This document shows, in pieces, positions 18,635 to 29,347 of a stretch of DNA of 64,000 bases. Position numbers and translations under genes: made by a program. Below the pieces are notes generated by a model. The model was given only the letters and a program-made list of their open reading frames with translations. It had not been told where the DNA came from and did no database searches. How positions within the stretch are numbered: position 1 is the first letter of the stretch; each line of letters opens with the position of its first letter. The DNA lies in assembly GCF_001039355.2 (NCBI RefSeq), contig NW_019776174.1, positions 31,098 to 95,097 on the forward strand, in the 5' to 3' direction. The DNA comes from Lingula anatina (lineage: Eukaryota > Brachiopoda > Lingulata > Lingulida > Lingulidae).

Positions 18635-19363
18635 GTTGGCATATTCTGTTACATTTGATGTCTTTGGGGCTTATATGATGCTACATTTGTAGAGTCACTT
18701 GCTTGACTCACACCAAGTGGCAAGAAAATGATGAATAAACTTCATCCACTTACAGGACTTCAACAATGAAGTTAAGAAAAAGAACTACCTATTGGCTACT
18801 TTGTGCTTTGTATGAAACTCAAACATTTAATGCCTTTGTGACATAAAAGGCCTGTTTAACAATAACCAGTTATCTGATTAGCTTACTCAATTGGGAGTAA
18901 AAATGAGGAGTCCAAATGCATACATAGAAGAGTGGATGTCACAAGGGAGATGTATGGCTACATACATAACTTGACTTTATACATGGGAGATATTAAAGCT
19001 AAAAAATAAAACAGTTCCACTCCTGCCTGGTAGATCCACTTTGCACTGTAATCCAGCCTTCCTGACAACAACTTGACATCTTGGTAATAGAAATCACTGG
19101 TTTTGACTTTCTATTCTCTTCCTGATCTGAACATTATGCATACTAATCTTGCAATTTGCTAATATACAATCCATTCAATCCTAAAGCAGTTTGATTTTTC
19201 ACAAGCAGTGGGAAAAAAGTGTATTTCTGGCTTGGATATGTCATTCTTGTTATAAAAAACCCTTTCCTAAAATTCAATTGGCCTCTGGTTATTTTATCCA
19301 AAAATTTAAAAATATTGACTTCAAAGTATGAAAAAAAAATTGCCCTGATTCCATAATGTCTCA
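18635..19363. other. Intergenic / PTGES3 3' flank, nothing recognised
   Basis: AT-rich sequence, no credible exon. A minus-strand AATAAA (TTTATT on plus) near 19363 could end the PTGES3 transcript. Confidence 0.5.
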
Positions 19364-19485
19364 TTTATTTCTCTTAAACTTGGATTATTATGTGGCTCTA
19401 GATGTTCCAGCCACCAACAATCTTCATGGTTACAGGAAGAGGTCATTATTTTCAAGATGAAAACCTTGATAGCCTATAAAAAAGT

Positions 19486-21029
19486 CTACTCTAAATCTGG
19501 TAACTCTTCATCATCACTATCTTCCTCTTCCTGAAAAAACAAAGAAAAAAGATTTTGGATTTTTTTCTTTTAAATTTCAATATAAAATCACGCAGTTCAA
19601 ATATGAACAAAGTGACTGACAACAATTTCTGTTAAAAACCTGAGAGCATGTGAAATGAAATTTATACAGATAATACACAATACTCTTATTCTATTTTTTA
19701 CGTAAAGAGCCAGGCAGAGAAATAATTTTTATGTAAAAGATATAGAAAGCTAAAATTGGAATTTTGGCTAATTCCCCATTTAACAAAAATAAGCAAAAGA
19801 AGCTCCAGTTTATAATTTTCATTCAATACTTACATTTTCTGGTGAAGCTTCCATGCCCTCCAAGTCTTGCATTCCTGAACCACCCTTGAAACCACCCATC
19901 TGTGACATCATCTGAAGTGAAAACAACATAATATAAATATAAATATCAGCCCTGGTAAAAAACAGAAATCAGTAAAAGATCTTTTAGAGTTGTTTAAAAC
20001 CAGCATAGAGTTGTTTAAAACTAGACTGACAATGCTGTGATTGTTACCAGGTCTATTAAACAGGTTTTATAAAGCTTCTTTTTTTTCAACCTATGTTTCT
20101 ATGTTCAAAAAAGAGTGAAACCAACTGTTCAGCAAGGAAACTGAAATGGTATTCAGAAAGGTTTCATTTATGCTAGATCCTAGATTTATGCTAAATGAAA
20201 CCTTTCTGACTATCAAAACTAAGATCCAATGAAACTATTTTCACATTTGAAATGGTATGCTGAACCTTTTTTTTTTTAATGATCTCAAAATTTGTCTGAA
20301 GAGGTCTTGCACCTGAAAACATGGATAAATTTTTTTCCCTCTTCAAAATGTTTCTATGACGCGAAAAAAGATGGAATTCTACACTAAAAGGACAACATCT
20401 GGTGACTGAACACAACAATAAATCGATTTCTTCCTCTTCAAATTTTATCTATGACGTGAAAAGAAGGAACCTTATACAAATATACATCCTATCCCTGTCT
20501 TTTCCATAACAATAAATCAGTTTTTACCTCTTCAAAGTTCATATCTTCTTTATCATCTATATCAGAGTCGTCTTCATCTTTCCATTTGGCAAAATCTGTT
20601 TTTAACCAGTGTACCTGAAATACAGGGACATACAGATTTGAAAGGCAGGATGCAAAATGTAACTTTTCTGTTTTCTTTTAAAATAGCTTATGCTTATGCC
20701 AAATACAATAAAAAAAATCACACACAGACATATATCTGTGAGTGCCTTGTAATATTTACCTTTTGTTTATTTTTAATAAGCCTCGGCCAGTATGGACCAG
20801 ATTCTTTCTTCTTTATTACCATTGGGATATTTCTAGCTTGAACAGTATATTTTGATTCCTAAAATATTCAGTAAGTATATTTATGCGTATAATAATATGT
20901 ACGAAAGATGAAATACAAAATCTATATTTTTTAATTCAATTTTTCTGAAACTTTAAATAATTCATTCATCGGCACAAATTTCTCATATTTTCCTATCTTT
21001 AGCAAAAAATAAATAATAATTCAAATAAC

Positions 21030-21064
<35 letters not shown>

Positions 21065-21458
21065 CATGACAACAATGAAGATGGGCTTGTGTTAGCCCGA
21101 AAATTACTTTCGAAAATTAAGATCCCTTGTTACTGAAAAAAGAGGGAAAACTGACTACATAGTTTACTTATATGGTGTTTAATACAACTTTATATTACAT
21201 AAGAAACATTTCTTTCTGTTTACATTGTTTTATTTATTTCTTTATATTTTCAAAGGTGAAATTTATTACACCAACCTCTGGCTTAACAGCTGCATAAAAT
21301 TCTATCTCTGCTTCATAGTCATGTTTCTCTGGTCCACCATTACCACTTAAATTAAAATTAAAATTTGTATCACATAAACAATCATGATGCCTTGTGAATT
21401 TTTTTTTCATCATCAAAAACAAAAAAAATACATAAATAAAATAAATAAATAAATAAAA

Positions 21459-21530
<72 letters not shown>

Positions 21531-22185
21531 ACACTTTAATATCAAATCTTATTAATTTACAGTATGCTTTCATGGAAAATATATTATTACCTAAAAATTA
21601 ATTTGTCTTCTTTGAGCTCTATTTTTGCATCTTTTTTCCGTACATCAGCCAGGTTTATTGTTAAAAATAACTTGTCATCTCTCTGTGCCCACATGACCTC
21701 TGGGTGAAGTCTGAAACAAAAAACAGTGATATTTTAAATAAATAATTTCGGGTGGGGAGACCCACTGAGGGGGCCACGCTGCAAGTAGTTACTGATCCTG
21801 ATCAATACTTATTTTCTTACTTTGTTTATCACGTTGCAAATTAATCACCTATCTACGCTTGCGCCTTACATAACTTTTGATCTTGAAATACCCCACATGG
21901 AAAATCAATTAATATAAATAAAACGACTAATAACGAAACGTCGCACAAAGAAATTTCCAGAAGAAAGCGCGTGATGCGTGTAGACAACGTGCATTCGGCT
22001 TTATTGACACAACCGCCCTCTCGTTCTAAGTTCTGTAAGAAGCAGTATAGCGTAATACTGACTAACGTCAGAGAAGGCAGCGCTCATGATCTATAGATTA
22101 AATATGAGTGGTATATGATTACCATATAATTTTACCGCTTTGTGATAAATATCAGAAACACTCACTTTCCATTTGTGCCCGCCAT
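19486..22185 (-). CDS. PTGES3: PTGES3 / p23 HSP90 co-chaperone (complete)
   Basis: p23 binds the ATP-bound N-domains of HSP90 through a CS fold and stabilises client complexes; the family also carries the prostaglandin E synthase 3 name. Minus-strand exons: 22185-22166, 21710-21591, 21345-21276, 20858-20760, 20614-20528, 19911-19834 and 19530-19486. All junctions are AG/GT and in phase. They total 519 nt, giving 172 residues (human 160). The CS domain begins LHPEVMWAQRDDKLFLTINL. The hallmark YWPRLIKNKQKVHWLKTDF block follows, matching the WPRLTKE region of vertebrate p23, then FAKWKDEDDSD. The tail is acidic and disordered and ends EEEDSDDEELPDLE, the typical p23 C-terminus. The tiny first exon gives MAGTNG. 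The gene is divergent from the NOSTRIN start 620 bp away. Confidence 0.96.
21463..21527. repeat. (AT)n microsatellite
   Basis: Over 30 AT units in a PTGES3 intron; a (AAT)n run is also present at 21027-21062. Confidence 0.95.
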
Positions 22186-22805
22186 CTTGAAATAGAATAA
22201 ATTTACATGTGAGAATCAGGACCGCAGTGGTGAAACTACTGGAAAGTGATTTGCTGATCGCTCATGGCGCCCCACATAAATTTTGCTCAATCATGTTGGC
22301 GGCCACAAAGATCGATTTTGTCTTCTTCTTATTTTTCTTTTTAGGGAAATTTTTATATCCCATTCCTAAAACAGTATTCATAAAACTCTTAGCTGGTCCT
22401 TTTTGTTTAAAAAGCTTTCCTCTCTGAAAAAACTTCATAGGTTATATTTTTCAAAAATTTCATAAAGTATTCTATTTATTTTTTATTTGTCAGTGTTAAA
22501 CTGCAATGATGCTCACCTCGTGTAGATGGTCATACCTTATTTTAGCATTATCTTATATAGCGTATCTTATCATTCCCGAGGAAAACAAATGCTAATATTT
22601 TTTCTCGCTTTCTACTAACATGACAAGAAGCTTTGAGGGGGCAGTCATGACTTAATTTTGCCCAATGAAGAACGAAAGAATCCACAAGTGCAAAGCAATC
22701 GGATGTGGATTAATGTTGCCATTCAAATTCATAATTGTTTGACAAGATGACTTGAAGTAAACATAGAGAAGAATAAACTGAAGTGACAAGTGTACCACAA
22801 ATACA
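22186..22805. promoter_or_regulatory. Divergent promoter region between PTGES3 and NOSTRIN
   Basis: Two ATG-bearing first exons face away from each other over 620 bp. The PTGES3-proximal side, extending into its first intron at 21930-22060, is locally CpG-richer than the flanks. No TATA box is evident. Confidence 0.5.
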
Positions 22806-22832
22806 ATGGCGTTATTCAAGGACTCTTTCTGG
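22806..22832 (+). CDS. NOSTRIN: Probable NOSTRIN first coding exon
   Basis: ATG in an ACAATGG context followed by MALFKDSFW and a GTAGGT donor in phase 0. A DSFW motif just after the start is typical of F-BAR proteins (for example PACSIN), and invertebrate NOSTRIN-like proteins would then continue with a Gly/Phe-containing start of helix 1. The exon lies on the correct strand, upstream of the recognisable NOSTRIN body, with a very long first intron. The assignment is inferred from motif and position. Confidence 0.55.
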
Positions 22833-24258
22833 GTAGGTGTTTGATGTTAATTGTGAATACTATATTTTTTTGCTCATTTTTTTTCAGTTTGTACTTTGAT
22901 GTACTGTACGTACTGTAGACGTAAAACTTTACAAGTCATGATCTTTTTGTCCAAATGAATAAAAGAACGGAATATAACTGTTAAAATGAATCTGTTGCCT
23001 GAAAAGGGGAGAGATTGGAGGATGATATTGTTTTGAAAATTATTTATGACTGCACAGCTAGTGTTTTTTAAATAATAATTTTTTAGTCCTCGTCATCCTC
23101 CCCTTCCCCCCCCCCCCCACCCCCCTCGGCACAGTCTCAGACACAAGCCCAAACACACATTCTACCAAATTTACTTTTCCTTTCTTTAAATTTCATACCA
23201 ATTTCATACAGCTGTCTATGTTATATAGCAACATGGCAGTTCTGAGATACCATTGTGCAATAAAACCTTACCAAATAGACATTATCCATTATGCATAATA
23301 CATGTATGCTCTTCAGGTAATACCAAGTTAAGTTTCATGAAGCAGCCTGTGAAAAATTTGTACCCCAAGCCAATTGAAAGTAAAATTGTTACTAGTCCGG
23401 TATTGAAATTTATTGGGCACTGTTTCTACTTTGGGCCAGTAGATACACAGAACCCATTGTAGTCCTAATGATCAATAAACCTGATATTTTTGTCACTTGC
23501 CTGAAGGGTGTCATGGCTTTTGATATAGGCTTTTGGTGAAGGTGTCTGCATTACAGCACAGCAAGAATGTAGATGATATTGATAATGAATAAAAAAAGGA
23601 ATATGGTTGAGAAAGAAATGAAAAAATGAAGGATGGATGGATAGATGAATGAAAAAGTTCAGTGGATTTTTTTGCATTTTGTGGAAAATGCGAAAATGAA
23701 AAATCTATGACATTTATTTCAGATACAGTTGATTATCATTTTTTTTTACTTCAGAGTTTGATACAATAAATCTCTCTATAAGATAAGACTTTGCCTTTCT
23801 TTTTAAATATGTTTTCAACATGAATTATTCAGAAGCTGTTGCATTATAGCTAGAATAATTTCAATCATTATTTGCTTGCTTTACAAAAGGATGGACTTAA
23901 TTACAAACAGGTGATGTCATTATGTAAGTTACAGTAAGTATATTCCGGGTGGAGCTCTTATTATGTACATGTCTGGTGTGCAGAATGGGATATAATGGTT
24001 GTTTTTGTTCAGGTTGAGTGCACTTGTCTCAACCAAGTTGTGATTGTGTTGTGTCACCTGTAACGCAATGGTAATGGTAAGGTCTATTATTTTGTTAGGA
24101 TCAATAGTTGGGCTATGTGAGATATGGTTACTTACAGGAGGGTGTTATGGTTCCAGTGGAAGGGTCAGGGGCATTGCTTAAGATACAAAAATACTAGTAT
24201 GAGTTGTATAACCAAACACAAATAAACATATTTATTCATGAATATACTGCAGTGCATG

Positions 24259-24347
<89 letters not shown>

Positions 24348-25672
24348 CACTGGATACATTCTCTATTGATTTTGATTTATGTTTGGGAAGTTCACATGTC
24401 CTGTATTTATATCCACATGCTTAATATCATATTCATAGACTAAACCTGCCTCATTGATTATGTACTCTTAACTGGACTCAGTGGAGAATACCTCAGTCTG
24501 GGCTGATTTTACTCTATCAGCCACACATAAATTAATGCCGTCACACTATGGATTTATTTATTTATTTTCGACATTGTGAATGATAAAAATACTTTCTAAT
24601 TTTCTTATAATCCATAATTATCGTTACTTTAAGTTTATTTATTAAACAAATTCACACTGGAACTGGTTAAAGTAATACTGCATGTATAGTTTCTTCAGCA
24701 TACAATGCGATTTTGATTTTAAACAAATAAAGGAATCCAGTGTAATAGAACGTAATACCTTGATAACATTGGGCAACAGATTCTTTCACGTTCATTTGAA
24801 AAGGATACATTTAATATACTAACAATAGATAAGATCCATTCAACTTTTTTTCCTCCTTTATTAATGGTTTTCGTGATGTTTGAAGTAAGAGGAGGTCGAA
24901 ATTAAACCTGTTTTGATGGAGTTTTGCATAATAGTCAATTGTGTGCATTTTTATTTTCTACCTGTTAAAGGGTTGGTATTTATAATAGGAAAACATCTGT
25001 TGATTATAGTTTGCACGGATATCATTATGGATTTTCATTGGTGCATTCATTTCCTTTGAATATTTAGACTTAAAAAGTCATTAAAAAAAGGGGAGTGTCC
25101 GAATCTCCTACGAATACTTGATTTTGAAATCTGAATCCATCAGCACAAGGTCAGTCAGGTGCAGAAGTCGCATGGCCTCCCTGTTTTCTCTCTGCCTGTG
25201 TCTATTGTGAAAGATGGTCAATAAATTCTGAATGTTATTGTACTAAGTCCATTGAACCATTGTGTGACCAATATCACCTGTGCTGATGCACAATGAGGAG
25301 CCTTATAGAGCATAGGTATGCAAGTTTTAGTGGAAGAGTACTGTAACTTCAGTTGTCCACATCGCCTATAAGAATTGTTATAGAGCACTGGAATACAAAC
25401 TTCACCTCTTTGTGGGAGATCATTAACATGGAGCATGGCTGCATGTGTCTACACCGCTGAAAAGGAATAATTATTTATATGTCTTCTACTGGATTATCAA
25501 CTTCATTGGAAAGTTACTGCTATCTAAAATGTAGGCCAGTCATTTCATGGTGTCTTGTGATCTCTGTGTCTGGTGGGGTTAATACTAAAACTTAATTCAG
25601 TAGAATTATTTAAATTTTTTTCAATAATTTTTGAACAATGTGACTTCATATGCCTGTAATAACTTTACCTTC
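22833..25672. other. NOSTRIN intron 1, left part; nothing recognised
   Basis: AT-rich non-coding sequence with a C-run near 23108, the CA microsatellite and no open frame of interest. Confidence 0.5.
24262..24345. repeat. (CA)n microsatellite, about 42 units
   Basis: Long pure CA run in non-coding DNA. Confidence 0.97.
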
Positions 25673-25842
25673 AGATTACATGACATGGTGGCATTGTTAT
25701 GGAAACTTGTTTATGTAGACTTCCAATTTTTTCAGTAAAGTAGGGCAGGTGTAATAATATCCCCATTACATTGCATGACATGATGATATTATTATGAAAA
25801 CTGATTCTGTAGGCTTGCAATTTTTTTATAGGGTAGATGAAA
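25673..25842. repeat. Imperfect tandem duplication, about 95-bp unit
   Basis: ATTACATGACATGGTGGCAT and its neighbour ATTGCATGACATGATGATAT start two diverged copies, each ending near a CAATTTTTT stretch followed by a GTAGGG/GGGTAG-like end. Confidence 0.55.
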
Positions 25843-25985
25843 GAAATAGTCTTTGTCAGGTAATAATTGGAATTAAATAAAAAAACAGAAAATATATGTA
25901 AGTAACAGGTTACTGTACCCTTTTTTCTATTTGAGAAAAGACAATGTTGCTGTTTTTAGTGTGAGGGTGTATGATACATATATAA

Positions 25986-26672
25986 GGCCACACTTTTTTA
26001 TTTTTATGGATGACATGCTCTGGGGACCCCAACATCGGTGCGCGCGGGCGAAAAAAAAAAAAAAAAAAACAGTCCCCCCCAAAAAAAAAAAAAAAAAAAA
26101 AAAAAAATTTAAAAACAAAAAAAAATAAAAAANTCGGTCGATGCCATTTTGTCTACTTTGACTCACACGTAGAAGCCAACTATCGGATGGCCTGTCCAAC
26201 CTTCGGTCCACCAAATACCCCGACGCTCTTGTCTACCCTTTTTTGGCTACCAAAAAAACCTGGTAGGGGGCTTATGTGCTGCTTTAGACAGAATGTCACT
26301 GAAATTTTCCGGGCGATGATCGCTGGCCGCGGCCAGCCTTTCGTATAATTGTAAAAGGTTGATATCTCCATGTCCAATATCAATGGAAAACCAATCCAAA
26401 ACGACGACCCCCGTTCTCTTTATGACTTTTATTGTCGTGTATTTTGAAATTAATGCTAGAGATGAATTTGACGGCAAAGCGGCCATCTTTCCACATGGTG
26501 ATAATATGCATGCTCATTTTCCGCACTCTGAACTACTCGGATGTCTCCGCAGTGGACAATGACAGTATAGAGCTTGCGGAATTAGCCGAGGATTGCTGAT
26601 TACATTTTCCGGCAAATTCAATAACGATGTTTCCGACAACCAACTTCCTGGGGAGGGGGGGGGGGAAAGGGG

Positions 26673-26704
<32 letters not shown>

Positions 26705-26766
26705 GAGAACAGACGAAAATCGGTGCGCGCGCAGGATGTCATCCATAAAAATAAAAAAGTGTGGCC
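25986..26766. mobile_element. Inverted-repeat DNA element with perfect 31-bp termini (Harbinger-like)
   Basis: The first and last 31 bases (25986-26016 and 26736-26766) are exact reverse complements, beginning GGCCACAC. TAA flanks both sides, a possible 3-bp target duplication as in PIF/Harbinger elements. Both arms continue through a GCGCGC-containing segment into poly-A (left) and poly-T (right) with adjacent C or G runs. The core at 26134-26640 is GC-richer than its surroundings and carries no recognisable transposase, so the element appears non-autonomous. A single N at 26133 sits beside the poly-A, so the homopolymers may be misassembled. Confidence 0.65.
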
Positions 26767-26980
26767 TAACAAATATGACAGACCATGCATGCTGTTTACC
26801 CTTAACATTCAGACATAGGGTGATTCAGTTCTCAAGGGCAAACCTGGGTTTGAGATAGAAGGCTCCTAGTTTCTGATAGCAGTTTATCTTGGCATCTCGT
26901 CTGGGCCTGAAGGTTATGAAAGTTTTTGTTCAAGGTGCCTTATCATTAGAGAGATTTTGGCTGATAGGGAGGATAGTGAG

Positions 26981-27221
26981 GGCGCATTCCCATAGACACC
27001 ATCGATCTAAGTAGATCGATCCAACTCTGCAGAGACTCTCACTGAGTGCAATCAGCTTAACTAAATGACACGTCTCCTCTGATTCAACATACTTGTATAA
27101 TCACCAGCTTTTCTGTATTATACCCAACGCCAGGAGGTATGTTAATATGTAAAACTGATTGCATTCAGCAAGAGTCCCCATGGAATTGGATTGATCAACC
27201 TATGTTGTCTATGGGAAAGAG
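26981..27221. mobile_element. Fold-back MITE-like element, copy 4
   Basis: Left end GCATTCCCATAGACACC; right end GTCTATGGGAAAGAG. Internal AAGTAGATCGATCCAACTC and an inverse GGAATTGGATTGATC. CTGAGTGCAATCAGCTTAAC mirrors AACTGATTGCATTCAG. Confidence 0.7.
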
Positions 27222-29280
27222 CTCGAATTCAACATCTGGTTGCAGTGTTTGCCTCTTAGGAAAATTAGTTGCTGGACAGAAAGTCAAGCCATCTTGAAAA
27301 GTAGCTGGACTGAATATCTGCCAGGTGGGAAAACTTATCAGCCCGTTCTGAAAGTTGTCAGCTCCGGGCAGACGGTCCAGCCTTAATTTCTAACACTGTC
27401 TGGTTGCTTTAGCTCAGCTCCTCCATGCTTTTTTTGTCCAGTCATCTTGTTGTTCTGTTGCCCATATTATAAGCACGTTTGTTGACTGAAATTTATAGCA
27501 TTAAGTTGGTCTTTTTTTGTAACAGTATTCCTAGTTTTTTTCCAGTCTTTTATTATCATGTTTGATGGGCATGATTTTCTCATGCAGATTAAATCATTTA
27601 CTGTGACAGTTAATTGCTTTTGTCTTTGCTGATGTCGTTTTAAGAATTGTTTACAATACTAGTAGTTGCATTGTGTTCACAACAGGTTATTCAGTTTCTA
27701 CAGTATTGCAGTCTTGGTTCTGTAATCAGGTTAAAAAAAAACAGCACTGAAAAAATGTTTATTTTTTCTGACTGAAACTGTTTCAGAGTTTCAAACATAA
27801 AAAGGTTTTTGTGACCAAAATATTTTGCATTGGGTTTCCATGTATGAGGCAAAGTGGGGACTTGTGCAGAGGGCCACATTGCAAAGAAGCTTGTTGTGCT
27901 GTAGACATTCATATTCATGTTGATTGTAAGTGGTTTTGGTTTACTAGTAAGTTGGTGTGAAATCTGCTTCATAGAAGAAAGCAGAGCACCTTTCCCATTT
28001 GAAATGTATTAATACTCAAAATAAATTTTAAAAAGTGAAAAAAAGTTAATTTAATTACTTTATTTATAAACCACAAAAGAAGAAGAAAAAATTTATAAAG
28101 TAAAATGATAATATTTTTATGAAGTGATTCTGCCATCTTTTAACTGACTTACTGATCACTGTTATGTAGGAAATTATTTTGTTTACAAAAATGTATGTTT
28201 CTCCATCAAAGTGCAGTCTTAATGTGACATACAGCAGCGTGTCACATGCAGTTAGGCAGAATTCAAAGAAGCAGTTTCCAGTTTATATAACCTAAGGGGG
28301 GGAAAATGACACGCATACGCAGCATAAAAAGTAACGGTTTAATCAATTTAATGGAAATACTGAAAGGGAATGGGAAATACCACAGTAATCATATAGGATA
28401 TATGCCCGTTTAAGATTCAAATGACTTTTTCTTGATGAACCTCGGCTTTAATAGTTTATTTAATCTGCTTCAGAAGGTGTAAGAATGTAGGAATGAAATC
28501 GCAGGCACTAATTTGACAGATTTTCTTCTTGGTCCAGACAAAAGTTTATTAGTAACTTGAGTAACTTTGAGATGAACAGAGTATAAGAAAAGGCAAGAAC
28601 AGGCCTAATTTTAAATTTATTATTAGGATTCTGAAACAATTGAAGGGCTTGAAGGGCACCAGAACAGGATTACAAAACATGCACTTTGTAAATCACTCCA
28701 TGGAAACAGTAGAATTTTTTTTCTCAAATTTACTTTTTCTCAAGTCGTATTTATGTTGAATCTATGTTTTTTTTTATATTTACATAAAAAACTGACTTAA
28801 ACATGAAAGCAGTGAAAAATTAAAGGAGTAAAGTAGATATTGACACTTTTTTACTTGGTCTTTTTTCTGCACTTGGCAAACATTTTATTTGCCAGCTTAT
28901 TAATCGATTTGTACTGCCAAGGACAAGTAGCAGCAGTTTTTGTTTGGTGACATATTTTAGGGTCTCTCTGTTGGTTTTGAAGGTAATCTTTGGAACTGAA
29001 AATTTTTAATGCTGAGAAGTTTCACAGTTGGTTAGTTTGTGACATCACTTGAAGTCGTCATGGTTTTTTTTTTTTATGCCATGGATGGATTAAACTGCCA
29101 AAGAGAGAGAGAGCATTAGTAATTGCGTGTTTTACTGGGATAGCTAAAGAGAAAATTGAAGAATAATCAAGTCAACCGATGTAAAATCTGGAAACAGAAA
29201 AGAATGATTTAAAAGAGAAAACAAGAACAATGCTGTTGTCTAGCAGCTAAACCTCTGCAATAACAAGAAGAACACCTGTT
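27222..29280. other. Non-coding stretch in NOSTRIN intron 1
   Basis: AT-rich, many stops, no gene or structured element recognised. Confidence 0.5.
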
Positions 29281-29347
29281 ACAGCTGGCGCTCCAGTTCT
29301 GCATTCTGGACGTGGTCACACAGGAACACCAGTGCCGTAGATCGGTT
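29278..29347 (-). CDS. Candidate terminal exon of an unidentified minus-strand gene
   Basis: On the minus strand, a branch-point-like TTACTAAT and an ATATTTCAG acceptor precede a frame starting after one base and reading LNRSTALVFLCDHVQNAELE, then RQL and a TAA stop. The composition looks protein-like, and GC content is well above the flanks. It would be the last exon of a gene nested antisense in NOSTRIN intron 1. I do not recognise the family and could not find upstream exons. Confidence 0.35.

Noticed and set aside
21234-21545. 103-codon minus-strand ORF
   Set aside because: Contains the true PTGES3 exon, but the rest is translated AT repeat and intron.
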